DNA from: Pseudotamlana agarivorans
Lineage (GTDB): Bacteria > Bacteroidota > Bacteroidia > Flavobacteriales > Flavobacteriaceae
Assembly (NCBI RefSeq): GCF_018860245.1
Contig: NZ_JAHKPD010000008.1
Coordinates: 191,821 to 255,820, forward strand
DNA: 64,000 nucleotides
Direction: 5' to 3'
Shown here: piece by piece, positions 1 to 8,783 of the stretch
How the letters are laid out: every line of letters starts with the position of its first letter
Numbering within the stretch: position 1 is the first letter of the stretch
Program-made: the position numbers and the translations under genes
Notes under the pieces: model-generated
Database searches by the model: none
The model's input: the letters and a program-made list of their open reading frames with translations, nothing else
Told to the model about the DNA's origin: nothing

Positions 1-84
1 TATTTTAATAAACCTAAATAATTATACTAACCGAGTAAATTTGGAGGGCTATCAACACCTTTAAGTTTGCTGAATAACTTAACC

Positions 85-834
85 ATGATGAAAACTTTAC
101 TAAAAACATTATTAATTTTTTGCGTGATTGTATCATGTAAAACAAACGGATCGGAAACAAAAGTAGCAAGTGATTGTGATTTATTTCAAATAGGTCATTA
201 TAAGTTTTATAACCCTAGGGTTTATGAGCATCCGGTGATTTTTGAAAAAGGAAATCATAACTTATTAAACAAGGATTTTAAACCTGTTTGGTATGATGGG
301 TATTGTGCAGAAAACTTGCCTTCTCATTTCGCAACAAAAGATGAGTATTTAAAATACATTCCAACTGCAAGGATCAATAAAGAAGGACGTGCGCCATTCG
401 ATTCATTTTATGAAGTAAATAAAAAAAGTGTAAAAGGAAAGCCGGGAATTTATCATGATGATTACCATTTATTATTTAGAGGTACTGTAAGTGTGAAAAA
501 CCTAAAGTCTGACAAGCAATATCTTTTAGTAGCTGGTAAAAACTACATTTTAAAAGAAGAAGATTTTGATAAAAATACTGAGTTTTATGAGCCTAGTGTA
601 AAAAATATGTTTGCTTATTTACTGGAAGATGGTGTGTATAAGGCGGTAGATATTGATGAGGTATTAGGAGCCTTTAGTAAAGCACAACATGAAAAAGTGT
701 TTGAAGTATTAAACGTAAAAAAGCTGGTAAATTCGGTATGTGTTGAAAGCGTTAATACACAAGGTAAACCTAATTTTGATAGTGCATCATTACCAAAATG
801 GGTTTATAACAAATCTCAAGTAAGTAATATGTAA
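85..834 (+). CDS. putative lipoprotein of unknown function
   Basis: About 249 aa. The open frame reaches a TTG at 67, but I choose the ATG at 85 (or 88) because the protein then opens directly with a lipoprotein signal peptide: MMKTLLKT, a hydrophobic stretch, and the lipobox IVSC with Cys about 19 residues in. The mature part is polar, with aromatic residues and several Cys, and has no motif I recognise. It is therefore probably anchored in the inner or outer membrane, facing the periplasm or surface. A rho-independent terminator follows at 870-905, so it ends its transcription unit. The 84 bases before it show no gene. Confidence 0.6.
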   Translation: MMKTLLKTLLIFCVIVSCKTNGSETKVASDCDLFQIGHYKFYNPRVYEHPVIFEKGNHNLLNKDFKPVWYDGYCAENLPSHFATKDEYLKYIPTARINKEGRAPFDSFYEVNKKSVKGKPGIYHDDYHLLFRGTVSVKNLKSDKQYLLVAGKNYILKEEDFDKNTEFYEPSVKNMFAYLLEDGVYKAVDIDEVLGAFSKAQHEKVFEVLNVKKLVNSVCVESVNTQGKPNFDSASLPKWVYNKSQVSNM

Positions 835-869
835 AAAATTTTATATTCCAAACCAAAACTAACCAACCA

Positions 870-905
870 AAAGAGCTCCATTTTATATAAGTGGAGCTTT
901 TTTTT
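870..905 (+). terminator. rho-independent terminator after the lipoprotein gene
   Basis: Inverted repeat AGAGCTCCA ... TGGAGCTTT with an 11-nt AT-rich loop, followed by a run of eight or more T. It lies 36 nt after the stop codon at 834. Confidence 0.8.
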
Positions 906-958
906 GCTTTCTAGTTGTCCACTTTACTTATTTTAAGCGCTATTAAATTTATGTATTG

Positions 959-966
959 TATTTTTG
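959..966 (+). promoter_or_regulatory. candidate -7 element of the hemH promoter
   Basis: TATTTTTG matches the Bacteroidetes TAnnTTTG -7 consensus and ends 18 nt before the hemH ATG. No good TTTG -33 element is seen at the expected spacing, so the call rests on the -7 box and position. Confidence 0.4.
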
Positions 967-984
967 TAGCAACTAAGAAGATCG

Positions 985-2010
985 ATGAAAAAAGGTATAC
1001 TACTTGTGAATTTGGGTTCTCCTGAAAGCCCAGAACCCAAAGATGTAAAGAAATATTTAGGTGAGTTTTTAATGGATGAGCGTGTTATAGATATTCCGCT
1101 TGTGGCAAGAGCTGCCCTTGTTAAAGGTATTATTTTAAAAACACGTCCGAAAGCATCAGCCGCAGCATATAAAAAAATATGGTGGGATGAAGGTTCTCCT
1201 TTAATTGTAATTTCTGAAAGATTACAGCGAGGTATTCAAAATAAAGTTGAAGTTCCTGTAGCTTTGGCTATGCGTTATGGGAGTATGACCATTAAAAAAG
1301 GACTTCAAGAATTAGTGGATAAAGGTGTTGAAGAGGTTTTGTTATTTCCACTATACCCACAATTTGCAATGGCCACTACCGAGACCATTACGGTTTTAGC
1401 CGAAGAATTGCGTCAAGCGTTTTTTCCGAATATAAAAATAGAATCGGTGCCTGCTTTTTATAATAAACCAGATTATATTGAGGTGCTTTCAAATTCTGTA
1501 AAACGGCATTTAGAAGGTAAGCAAATTGATCATTTGTTATTTTCTTACCATGGGGTTCCAGAACGTCATATAAGGAAAAGCGACGTTACTAAATCACATT
1601 GTAAAATTGATGGTAGTTGTTGCGCAACGCCAAGTAATGCGCATGAGTTTTGCTACAGACACCAATGTTTAGAGGTAACTAAATTAGTTGCCGAAAAACT
1701 TAAACTTAAAACAGGTTCGTACTCTACATCCTTTCAATCACGTTTAGGGTTTGATCCTTGGTTATTACCTTATACAGACCGAACTATTGAGCGTTTAGGG
1801 AAAAATGGTGTTAAAAATATGGCCATTGTAACACCCGCATTTGTTAGTGACTGTTTAGAAACGCTTGAAGAAATTGCCATGGAAGGTCAAGAGATTTTCC
1901 ATGAAATGGGTGGTCATGAATTTACTACCATTCCATGTTTAAATGATGATGCGCCTTTCGTAGATTTATTATCGAACTGGATTAATACATGGGTGACTTC
2001 AAACACATAA
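985..2010 (+). CDS. hemH: ferrochelatase HemH
   Basis: 341 aa, normal length for bacterial ferrochelatase, which inserts Fe2+ into protoporphyrin IX in the last step of the protoporphyrin-dependent heme pathway. Seen in the sequence: the N-terminal GILLVNLGSPESP signature, the SYHGVPERH motif near residue 187 with the catalytic His, and the downstream SFQSRLGFDPWLLPYT signature. A Cys-rich patch (CKIDGSCCATP) lies in the middle. The ATG at 985 follows a plausible -7 element. The next gene, 43 nt downstream, is hemJ, so two consecutive enzymes of heme synthesis are paired. Confidence 0.96.
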   Translation: MKKGILLVNLGSPESPEPKDVKKYLGEFLMDERVIDIPLVARAALVKGIILKTRPKASAAAYKKIWWDEGSPLIVISERLQRGIQNKVEVPVALAMRYGSMTIKKGLQELVDKGVEEVLLFPLYPQFAMATTETITVLAEELRQAFFPNIKIESVPAFYNKPDYIEVLSNSVKRHLEGKQIDHLLFSYHGVPERHIRKSDVTKSHCKIDGSCCATPSNAHEFCYRHQCLEVTKLVAEKLKLKTGSYSTSFQSRLGFDPWLLPYTDRTIERLGKNGVKNMAIVTPAFVSDCLETLEEIAMEGQEIFHEMGGHEFTTIPCLNDDAPFVDLLSNWINTWVTSNT

Positions 2011-2053
2011 AATTAATAATTAAAAACTCTGAAGGCCGTTCAATACTTTAATT

Positions 2054-2602
2054 ATGGAATATTATAATTATATAAAATCGTTTCACCTCATTTTTGTAAT
2101 CACCTGGTTTGCGGGGTTGTTTTATATTCCGCGGTTATTTGTGTACCAAATTGAAGCTTTTCATAAGCCATCACCAGACAAGGAAATTCTAGGAAAGCAG
2201 TTAAAATTAATGGCGAAACGCCTTTGGTTTATTATCACTTGGCCATCGGCAATATTGGCGACCATTTTCGCTATTTGGTTGCTTATTTTGCAGCCTTATT
2301 GGTTGGAGCAACCATGGATGCACGTCAAACTAGCCTTTGTTTTGTTGCTTTTTATTTACCATTATATAACTCATGTTTATTATAAGCAACTGCAAATTGA
2401 TCTGGTTAAAAAATCTTCTAGTTACATGCGTATGTGGAACGAAGGCGCAACCTTTATACTGTTTGCTGTGGTGTTCTTGGTGGTTTTGAAAAATGCTATT
2501 AATTGGATTTGGGGTGTTGTGGGTATTGTGGTTTTAGGAATTTTAATTATGGTAGGATTCAAAATTTACAAGAATATTAGAACTAAAAACCCCGACGCTT
2601 AA
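2054..2602 (+). CDS. hemJ: protoporphyrinogen IX oxidase HemJ (CopD family membrane protein)
   Basis: 182 aa integral membrane protein with four or five hydrophobic segments. The N-terminus YIKSFHLIFVITWFAGLFYIPRLF is the typical HemJ/UPF0093 opening, with the conserved His and the WFAGLFYIPRLFVY block. HemJ is the oxygen-linked protoporphyrinogen oxidase of many bacteria lacking HemG and HemY, and makes the protoporphyrin that HemH metallates. Adjacency to hemH, 43 nt away on the same strand, supports this strongly. Part of the older family annotation is CopD-like; the hemH neighbour makes the heme role far more likely. Confidence 0.88.
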   Translation: MEYYNYIKSFHLIFVITWFAGLFYIPRLFVYQIEAFHKPSPDKEILGKQLKLMAKRLWFIITWPSAILATIFAIWLLILQPYWLEQPWMHVKLAFVLLLFIYHYITHVYYKQLQIDLVKKSSSYMRMWNEGATFILFAVVFLVVLKNAINWIWGVVGIVVLGILIMVGFKIYKNIRTKNPDA

Positions 2603-2697
2603 AAATTGGATGAAGCGTATTGAAGCTTGCTTTTAAACTTTCCTAAACAGCTTTGGTTTGATAATTGCTATATTTAAGCCAATCAATATAAGATGAA

Positions 2698-4167
2698 GTG
2701 TCTTTTAAAATAAAAAAACCATCGTTGCGAACTCGTATTTTTCTTGCCATGATCCTTTTGGTTTTATTAGGTTCGGTTCTAATTACAGTTGTTGCAATTA
2801 AGCAATATAAACAACAAAGTGAAGACTATCATAATGACCGCTTAGAAGCAAAGGAGCGGAGTATAAGCACGCACTTAAAACGTGTTCTTAACGGCAGGAG
2901 CAACACCTGGGAGGTTAAAACCGAAAATATCGCGGTTATATTTAAAGAGGAAATCTACAACATTGCCGATATTCATAAACTTCAAATTAATTTATACGAT
3001 TTAGATGGCACTTTATTAATTTCATCTAAGGCTGGGTTTAGAAATAATGTAGCCGATAAATGTATTGATACTGAAGTGTTAAATGCTATTTCTAATACGG
3101 CGATACATCGTTATGTTGATAAGCATATGGAAAATGGTGAAACCTTCCTGTCATCATACACCTATCTTACCGATCAGAAATCTAGAGAGTTGGTGATTTT
3201 AAATTTACCATATTTAGAGAATGATGATTTTTTAACAAACGAATTGGAAGCGTTTTTAACCCGAATGGCGTATGCCTTTTCTTTTGTGCTTTTTATGGCT
3301 ATTGGTTTGGCGTTTTTACTGTCTAAGTTTATTACTAAATCTTTAAAAACGATTAGTGATAAAATTAATGCCACACGACTTGAAAGGCTTAATGAAAAGA
3401 TTGAAATCGATGATACCAGCGAAGAGATCACCACTTTAGTGAATTCGTACAACAGTATGATTGATGAACTTGAAGAGAGTGCCGTACAGCTGGCCAAGAG
3501 CGAACGAGAACAAGCCTGGCGGGAAATGGCAAAACAGGTGGCTCATGAGATTAAAAACCCGTTAACCCCTATGCGATTAACGGTTCAAGACTTTCAGCGT
3601 AAGTTTAATCCTGAAGATGCTAATATTTACTCTAAAGTTGACGAATATACCAAAACTTTAATTCAGCAAATAGATACCATGAGCTCTATAGCATCGGCAT
3701 TTTCAAACTTTGCCAAAATGCCTGCGCAACAAAATGAAAATTTAAATGTCGTTGAAATTGTAAAATTAGCTTTAGATATTTTTAATGAAAACTACATTAG
3801 GTTTACTTCAGAAGGGGAGAATATTATTGCAAAACTAGACAGAACCCAACTCATTAGAGTGGTAACTAACTTGGTTAAAAATGCGATCCAAGCCATGTCA
3901 GAAAATCATGATCCGAAGATTCTTGTAAGTGTTTCCAATGGTGATACTAACGTGGTTATTTCAGTTTCAGATAATGGTTCGGGTATCTCAGAATCAAGTA
4001 AAGAAAAGGTGTTTGAGCCAAAATTTACAACTAAAACTAGTGGTATGGGATTGGGGTTAGCCATGGTTAAAAATATAGTTGAAACTTATAACGGTAGCAT
4101 TGCGTTTGTTTCAGAAAAAGACAAAGGGACGACTTTCACTGTAACTTTCCCAAAAGCCCATTTTTAA
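2698..4167 (+). CDS. HAMP-domain sensor histidine kinase, NtrY-like
   Basis: 489 aa, GTG start at 2698; the overlapping ATG at 2694 is in another frame and stops at once. A TM helix at about residues 14-32, a periplasmic sensor of about 155 residues and a second TM at about 190-210 precede a HAMP region. The HisKA H-box is VAHEIKNPLTPMRLT, the form used by NtrY-type kinases, followed by an HATPase domain with an N-box (NLVKNAIQAM), DNGSG, and GMGLGLAMVK. No response regulator is adjacent, so its partner and signal are unknown. Confidence 0.85.
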   Translation: MSFKIKKPSLRTRIFLAMILLVLLGSVLITVVAIKQYKQQSEDYHNDRLEAKERSISTHLKRVLNGRSNTWEVKTENIAVIFKEEIYNIADIHKLQINLYDLDGTLLISSKAGFRNNVADKCIDTEVLNAISNTAIHRYVDKHMENGETFLSSYTYLTDQKSRELVILNLPYLENDDFLTNELEAFLTRMAYAFSFVLFMAIGLAFLLSKFITKSLKTISDKINATRLERLNEKIEIDDTSEEITTLVNSYNSMIDELEESAVQLAKSEREQAWREMAKQVAHEIKNPLTPMRLTVQDFQRKFNPEDANIYSKVDEYTKTLIQQIDTMSSIASAFSNFAKMPAQQNENLNVVEIVKLALDIFNENYIRFTSEGENIIAKLDRTQLIRVVTNLVKNAIQAMSENHDPKILVSVSNGDTNVVISVSDNGSGISESSKEKVFEPKFTTKTSGMGLGLAMVKNIVETYNGSIAFVSEKDKGTTFTVTFPKAHF

Positions 4168-4328
4168 TTTCCCTGAAACAGGCTGTTTAACTTTGTTTCA
4201 GGATTGTCTATGCTCTTAACTTTTATGCTGAATAAAATTTAGTAAATTTAAGTGGTTAAAATAGAACCATATGGCGTCTAATAAGCTGGTTTTAAAGTGC
4301 GCTTAACAAAAAAAAACACCATTTAATT

Positions 4329-5111
4329 ATGAGTTATAATACAATTATATTAAGTAGAACAGGAGCTTTAAGCACGATTACTATAAATCGTCCCAAAAAA
4401 TTAAATGCCCTTAATCAAGAAACTATTGCCGAATTGCATGACGCATTTAAGGTGGCTGATGCGGATAAGGAAACAAAAGTTATTATCGTTACCGGAAGTG
4501 GTGAAAAAGCGTTTGTTGCTGGTGCCGATATTAGCGAGTTTTCAGATTTTAGTGCTTCCGAAGGAAAGGCCTTAGCTGCTAGTGGGCATGAACAGTTATT
4601 TGATTTTGTTGAAAATTTATCGACACCCGTTATTGCAGCTGTAAATGGTTTTGCCTTAGGGGGAGGTTTAGAGCTTGCTATGGCTTGTCATTTTAGAGTA
4701 GCAAGTAATAATGCTAAATTAGGGCTTCCAGAGGTTTCTCTTGGTGTTATTCCTGGTTATGGCGGTACACAACGATTGCCGCAATTAGTAGGCAAGGGGC
4801 GTGCCTTAGAGATGATTATGACCGCTGGGATGATTGATGCTAATCAAGCACTAAATTATGGTTTGGTAAATCACGTAGTCGCTCAAGAGGCCTTAATAAC
4901 TTTCTGTACAGGTATGGCTTCAAAAATTTCAAATAATTCTACCGTTGCTATAGGTATGGCCATAAAGGCAGTAAACGCAAACTATAAAAGTGGCGTAAAT
5001 GGCTTTGAAGTTGAAATTGAAGGTTTTGGGGCTAGTTTTGGTACCGAAGATTTTAAGGAGGGTACAACAGCATTTCTTGAAAAACGTAAAGCAAATTTTC
5101 CTGGTAAATAA
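4329..5111 (+). CDS. enoyl-CoA hydratase/isomerase (crotonase superfamily)
   Basis: 260 aa, full length for a crotonase. It starts MSYNTIILSRTGALSTITINRPKKLNALN, the usual N-terminal strand pair. The oxyanion-hole segments are seen at AFVAGADISEF and NGFALGGGLELAMACHFRVAS. The catalytic-glutamate region LPEVSLGVIPGYGGTQRLPQLVG is present, with both Glu positions of hydratases occupied or nearly so. Hydration of 2-enoyl-CoA in beta-oxidation or short-chain acyl-CoA degradation is the best guess; the exact substrate cannot be read from sequence. A MITE-like palindrome just downstream (5137-5224) may act as terminator. Confidence 0.9.
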   Translation: MSYNTIILSRTGALSTITINRPKKLNALNQETIAELHDAFKVADADKETKVIIVTGSGEKAFVAGADISEFSDFSASEGKALAASGHEQLFDFVENLSTPVIAAVNGFALGGGLELAMACHFRVASNNAKLGLPEVSLGVIPGYGGTQRLPQLVGKGRALEMIMTAGMIDANQALNYGLVNHVVAQEALITFCTGMASKISNNSTVAIGMAIKAVNANYKSGVNGFEVEIEGFGASFGTEDFKEGTTAFLEKRKANFPGK

Positions 5112-5136
5112 TAAATTTAAATTCAGTACATAAATT

Positions 5137-5224
5137 AAAAGAGGCAGTCTAAAAAGTAAAGTTTTCGTCAACCTGAGTTTATTTCAGAAAGACGTTCTTT
5201 AAAACTTTTTGTACAGCCTCTTTT
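5137..5224 (-). repeat. MITE-like palindromic repeat, copy 1
   Basis: An 88-bp element bounded by AAAAGAGGC and GCCTCTTTT. In reverse complement it aligns almost end to end with 56714-56822: both share GAGGCTGTACAAAAAGT at one end and TTGACGAAAACTTTACTTTT towards the other. Two copies 51 kb apart, both directly downstream of a gene, with terminal inverted repeats, indicate a non-autonomous mobile element. The stem plus T-run could serve as a bidirectional terminator between the crotonase gene and the paralogue array. Confidence 0.75.
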
Positions 5225-5250
5225 GGTTGAAAAAGTGGTTCTTGAGTATT

Positions 5251-5850
5251 TTAAATGTGCTTTACGTATTCACGGCCTTCCGAGTGAAAAACTATTTTAT
5301 GACTTCCACTTGATAAACCTTTTAATCTGTAAACTCTTTGAATGCTTGTTGTGTTTTCAATAGTTTCAGAAAATAACAACCCCTCACTGCCTGGTGTGGT
5401 CGAGTAGATATGTATTTTAAGAGGTTCGCCATCTAAAGCCAGTTTGTTAATGTAAACCACACTGCCTTCAACACGAGTGTGCGGTTTATAAAAAATTGCT
5501 TCTTTTTCTTTGTTAAATAAAACTAATCCAGATTTAACCGAAAATGGGATCACACTAATTTCAAGGCCTTTGTCTACTTCAAACATATAAGCACCATTAG
5601 GTAACATGGTAAGATCGAAACCGGTAGAAAAAACATCTGTTGTCTGTATAACTTCCTTATGCAGGATGACTCCATTACTATCCTTAATTGATAATAGATT
5701 CCCTGGGCTTACATAGTTGAAAGGCAGAGAGGTTCTGTTTGTTTCATTTTCAATATTGAAAATTGAAACTTCATTTGCGAAACTTAACAGGGTAGTCATC
5801 ATGATTACCATTAAGATTCCTTTTCTTGAATGTTTAAGTACGTTTTTCAT
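5251..5850 (-). CDS. small secreted protein, array paralogue 1 (most distal)
   Basis: 199 aa with a Sec signal peptide (MKNVLKHSRKGILMVIMMTTLLSFA, cleaved after Ala). The mature part looks all-beta in two halves. One is a strand-rich N-domain with SLPFNYVSPGNLLSIKDSNG, FDLTMLPNGAYMFEVDKGL and a fixed IPFSVKSG segment. The other is a C-domain with YKPHTRVEG, INKLALDGEPLKIHIY, YRLKGLSSG and a final KHI tail. The same blocks recur in the five genes upstream of it. No catalytic motif is visible. Fibronectin/Ig-like periplasmic or surface proteins, perhaps binding something through the conserved YKPxxR segment, are possible, but the function is unknown to me. Confidence 0.85.
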   Translation of the reverse strand: MKNVLKHSRKGILMVIMMTTLLSFANEVSIFNIENETNRTSLPFNYVSPGNLLSIKDSNGVILHKEVIQTTDVFSTGFDLTMLPNGAYMFEVDKGLEISVIPFSVKSGLVLFNKEKEAIFYKPHTRVEGSVVYINKLALDGEPLKIHIYSTTPGSEGLLFSETIENTTSIQRVYRLKGLSSGSHKIVFHSEGREYVKHI

Positions 5851-5878
5851 AATAATGTGTTTTTAACGTTCAACATAT

Positions 5879-5947
5879 CAAATGTAGTATATAATAACAA
5901 TTCATAAAACACTGATATTGACTGCTTTATGTGGTATTTTATCTGTT
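5879..5947 (-). promoter_or_regulatory. promoter with phased 22-bp box, array gene 1
   Basis: Read on the minus strand: -7 element TACATTTG (5879-5886), exactly 18 nt spacer, TTTA -33 element (5905-5908), then after 17 nt a 22-bp box (5926-5947, + strand TTTATGTGGTATTTTATC + TGTT). The same box at the same distance precedes the other four close paralogues. Confidence 0.7.
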
Positions 5948-6029
5948 ATTTTTGTGTTGCCACTGGGTTAGGTTAAAATGAATAAACAGGACTGTTTTTA
6001 AGAAATTGTTATGACATAACATTATAAAA

Positions 6030-6063
6030 AAAAGGTGAGCTTTTTTAAAAGCTCACCTTTTTT
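6030..6063 (-). terminator. terminator of array gene 2
   Basis: Perfect inverted repeat AAAGGTGAGC ... GCTCACCTTT around a short T/A loop, with A and T runs on the two sides. It lies 36 nt past the stop of the minus-strand gene ending at 6099. Confidence 0.85.
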
Positions 6064-6098
6064 AGTACAAACTAAATTAGATATTAGTTCAATTTTAT

Positions 6099-6704
6099 CT
6101 AGATTGTTTTTTCGTATGTTCTATTGGCAGAATAAAGGACCACTTTGTAGTTTCCTAAGTTTAGGCCTTTTAGTTTGTAAGTTCTTTCAATTTTAGAGGC
6201 GTCACTAGCGACTTCAGAAAGAATTAATTCTTCGTATTTATTTTCTTTGTTAATGAAATAGATGTTAATTTCTAATGGTTCGCCGTCAATAGCCAATTTG
6301 TTAATGTAAACGTAATCTCCAACAGCTCTAATAAAGGGCTTGTATACTATTTTTTCTTTGTCTTTGTTTATAAAAGCATTTCCAGCGTTTATTCTGAAAG
6401 GAATTTCTTGGATTGCAAGATCTTTATCAACTTCAAATGTGTATTTTCCGTTTGGTAAGAATGATAAATCGAATGCTCTTGAATATTTTCCTGTGACTTT
6501 AATTATTTCAGAGTAAAGCACAGTACCGCGGTTATCTTTAATAGATAAAGCGCTTCCTTCTTTAACGCTATTTAAAGTTAAGGTTGTTTTTACAGCTGCT
6601 ACTTCAACAGTATAAAATGGATTTTCGTTTGCGAAACTTAGCATAGTAACAAATAAAGTTACTAATAAGAATCCTTTTTTTGAGTGTGTAAATATGTTAT
6701 TCAT
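6099..6704 (-). CDS. small secreted protein, array paralogue 2
   Basis: 201 aa with signal peptide MNNIFTHSKKGFLLVTLFVTMLSFA. Same two-part layout as its neighbours: VKEGSALSIKDNRGTVLYSE, FDLSFLPNGKYTFEVDKDL, IPFRINAG, YKPFIRAVGDYVYINKLAIDGEPLEINIY, then YKLKGLNLGNYKVVLYSANR. It keeps every family block and looks intact. It has its own promoter and terminator, so each array gene appears to be a separate transcription unit despite the head-to-tail order. Function unknown. Confidence 0.88.
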   Translation of the reverse strand: MNNIFTHSKKGFLLVTLFVTMLSFANENPFYTVEVAAVKTTLTLNSVKEGSALSIKDNRGTVLYSEIIKVTGKYSRAFDLSFLPNGKYTFEVDKDLAIQEIPFRINAGNAFINKDKEKIVYKPFIRAVGDYVYINKLAIDGEPLEINIYFINKENKYEELILSEVASDASKIERTYKLKGLNLGNYKVVLYSANRTYEKTI

Positions 6705-6731
6705 AATCTTTTATTTTATCTTTTGACAGTA

Positions 6732-6800
6732 CAAAGATATGGTGGATGTAGTTCATGTAAAACATTGGTATTGACTATTTTATGTGTTATTTTACCTGTC
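6732..6800 (-). promoter_or_regulatory. promoter with phased 22-bp box, array gene 2
   Basis: Minus strand: TATCTTTG (6732-6739), 18 nt, TTTA (6758-6761), then the 22-bp box at 6779-6800 with the core TATGTGTTATTTTACCTG. Box-to--33 distance is the same as for the other array genes. Confidence 0.7.
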
Positions 6801-6945
6801 AGATTAGCGATATATTAGGTTAAGATAATAGAGTATATAACTGAGGTAATTTAGTGGTTTATTCAAAAGAGGATGCTCTTGCAATAACAATTCTATTTAA
6901 GTTTATTGATGCATGCACTTATGAATACTTCAAAAAGTTTTACGC

Positions 6946-6983
6946 AAAAAAAAAGATGTTCTTTTTTTAAGAACACCTTTTTT
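6946..6983 (-). terminator. terminator of array gene 3
   Basis: AAAAGATGTTCTT ... AAGAACACCTTTTTT hairpin with one weak pair, A-run on one side and T-run on the other, 23 nt past the stop of the gene ending at 7006. Confidence 0.8.
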
Positions 6984-7005
6984 CTAACTAAACTAAACTA
7001 AGATC

Positions 7006-7611
7006 TTAGATGTTTTTTTCAAATTTTCTGTGAGCAGTGTAAACTATAACTTGATAGTTTCCTTCTTTAAGTCCACTTAATTGATAAACTTTTTCGATTT
7101 TTTCTGCATCAGTTAATTTTTCTGAAACAACAACGTAAGAGTTGAAACTGTTTTTTCTTGTGTAAAGAATTTCTATATCTAATGGCTCACCATCTAAAGC
7201 TAATTTGCTAATGTAAAGCATGTCGTTAGAAACTCTAATAAAAGGTTTGTAAACTGTTCTTTCTTTATACTTGTTAAAACTAGCAACACCAGATTTTATA
7301 GAGAAAGGAATTTCTTTAATTTCTAAATCTTTATCAACTTCAAACATATAGTTTCCGTTAGTTAAGAAAGCCAAATTAAATTCTCTCGTGTATTTACCTG
7401 TTGTTTTGATTGTTTCAGAACAAATAACTTTACCAGCTGCATTTTTAAGAGATAATAAACTACCTTCTTTAGCATGGGCTAAAGTTAGAGTGGTTTTGTT
7501 TGCTTCAACATTAATACTAAAAAATGCGTTTTCGTTTGCGAAACTTAACATGGTAGCAAATAAAGTTACCATCAAGAATCCTTTTTTTGTGTTTGTGAAT
7601 ATGTTTTTCAT
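7006..7611 (-). CDS. small secreted protein, array paralogue 3
   Basis: 201 aa with signal peptide MKNIFTNTKKGFLMVTLFATMLSFA. Family blocks present: AKEGSLLSLKNAAGKVICSE, FNLAFLTNGNYMFEVDKDL, EIPFSIKSG, YKPFIRVSNDMLYISKLALDGEPLDIEILY, YQLSGLKEGNYQVIVYTAHRKFEKNI. It is closest to paralogue 4 by eye, including the ENAFF/ENAFY mature start. A Cys in VICSE is peculiar to this copy. Function unknown. Confidence 0.88.
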   Translation of the reverse strand: MKNIFTNTKKGFLMVTLFATMLSFANENAFFSINVEANKTTLTLAHAKEGSLLSLKNAAGKVICSETIKTTGKYTREFNLAFLTNGNYMFEVDKDLEIKEIPFSIKSGVASFNKYKERTVYKPFIRVSNDMLYISKLALDGEPLDIEILYTRKNSFNSYVVVSEKLTDAEKIEKVYQLSGLKEGNYQVIVYTAHRKFEKNI

Positions 7612-7639
7612 AATATAGAGTTTTTCTTATTTGATACTA

Positions 7640-7708
7640 CAAAGGTATAAGGCTTCTAGGTAGTACAAAACATGGGGATTGGCAGGTTTGTATGCTAGAT
7701 TATCTGTT
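7640..7708 (-). promoter_or_regulatory. promoter with phased 22-bp box, array gene 3
   Basis: Minus strand: TACCTTTG (7640-7647), 18 nt, TTTG (7666-7669), then the box at 7687-7708 with core TATGCTAGATTATCTG. This and copies 4 and 6 have the full TTTG -33 element. Confidence 0.75.
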
Positions 7709-7851
7709 ATATATATGTTGTATTTTTGTTAAGGTAATTTAGTATATAATAGAGTTAATTGTGATACGAATTCGGTATAGAGGCGTTATTCTAATTTTAA
7801 AAAATATGGGAATTACACATTAATTTTTTTGGAAGCGGTATTTATAAAATC

Positions 7852-7885
7852 AAAAAAGGTGACCGTTTTAGGGTCACCTTTTTTA
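7852..7885 (-). terminator. terminator of array gene 4
   Basis: AAAAAGGTGACC ... GGTCACCTTTTTT perfect hairpin with a short loop, 19 nt past the stop of the gene ending at 7904. Confidence 0.85.
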
Positions 7886-7903
7886 ATTGTACTAAATTAA
7901 AAT

Positions 7904-8509
7904 TTAGATATTTTTTTCAAATGTTCTGCCAGCTGAATTCAATACAATATGAAATTTACCCTTTGCAATACTTTCTAATTTGTAAATCTTTTCAATTTTT
8001 TCCTTATTTTGAATCTTTTCAGAAACAATAAGTTGAGAATCAAAGCTGTTATTTTTAGTAAAATAGATTTTTACATCTAAAGGTTCATCGTCTAGACTTA
8101 GTTTGCTAATGTAAACTAAATCACCAGATACTCTAATAAAAGGCTTGTAAACTACTTTTTCTTTGTTCTTGTTAAATACAGCAACGCCAGATTTTAATGA
8201 AAAAGGAATTTCTTTAATTTCAAGATCTTTATCAACTTCAAACTTATAGTCTCCGTTTGGTAAAAAAGATAAATCAAATTCTCTTTTATACCTTCCGGTA
8301 GCTTTAATAGTTTCAGAGTAAAGTACAGATCCATTTAAATCTTTAATAGATAAAGCACTACCTTCTTTAGCGTAATTTAAAGTTAAAGTGGTTTTGTTGG
8401 CTTCTACATTAATGTTATAAAATGCGTTTTCGTTTGCGAAACTTATCATAGTAACTAATAATGTTACTATTAAGAATCCTTTTTTTGTGTTTGTAAATAT
8501 GTTATTCAT
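7904..8509 (-). CDS. small secreted protein, array paralogue 4
   Basis: 201 aa. The frame is open 19 codons further upstream, but the ATG at 8509 (MNNIFTNTKKGFLIVTLLVTMISFA) aligns with the starts and signal peptides of all paralogues, and the extension would run into the promoter. Blocks: AKEGSALSIKDLNGSVLYSE, FDLSFLPNGDYKFEVDKDL, EIPFSLKSG, YKPFIRVSGDLVYISKLSLDDEPLDVKIYF, YKLESIAKGKFHIVLNSAGR. GEP is DEP here. Intact and probably expressed. Function unknown. Confidence 0.87.
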   Translation of the reverse strand: MNNIFTNTKKGFLIVTLLVTMISFANENAFYNINVEANKTTLTLNYAKEGSALSIKDLNGSVLYSETIKATGRYKREFDLSFLPNGDYKFEVDKDLEIKEIPFSLKSGVAVFNKNKEKVVYKPFIRVSGDLVYISKLSLDDEPLDVKIYFTKNNSFDSQLIVSEKIQNKEKIEKIYKLESIAKGKFHIVLNSAGRTFEKNI

Positions 8510-8537
8510 AATATATAAATTTTCTCGTTTTATACTA

Positions 8538-8606
8538 CAAAGGTATGGGAGTAATAGGTCTTGCAAAACATTGAAATTGATGGATTTATATGTTAGATTA
8601 CCTGTT
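8538..8606 (-). promoter_or_regulatory. promoter with phased 22-bp box, array gene 4
   Basis: Minus strand: TACCTTTG (8538-8545), 18 nt, TTTG (8564-8567), box at 8585-8606 with core TATGTTAGATTACCTG. Same phasing as the other copies. Confidence 0.75.
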
Positions 8607-8729
8607 ATTTTTAGATGAAATAAAGGTTAAGTTAATATAGTATAACAATGAGGTAATTGAGTATGTTTTATGGCGTTTGAGTGGTGTTAAATTGATTCTG
8701 TCTATGTTATAAATCAATTTATAGGAAGC

Positions 8730-8764
8730 AAAACGGCACACTTATTTAAGTGTGCCGTTTTTAT
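8730..8764 (-). terminator. terminator of array gene 5
   Basis: AAAACGGCACACTT ... AAGTGTGCCGTTTTT perfect hairpin, 20 nt past the stop of the gene ending at 8784. Confidence 0.85.
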
Positions 8765-8783
8765 ATGTTGTAAATGGAAGCGC

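Noticed and set aside
4173-4201. CTGAAACA ... TGTTTCAG inverted repeat after the histidine kinase gene
   Set aside because: No T-run follows and the loop is 13 nt; not strong enough to call a terminator.
4929-5171. 80-aa minus-strand frame antisense to the crotonase gene
   Set aside because: Its start lies in the MITE-like repeat and the rest is antisense to a clear gene; the resemblance of MTKTLLF to the frame at 56788 comes from the shared repeat.
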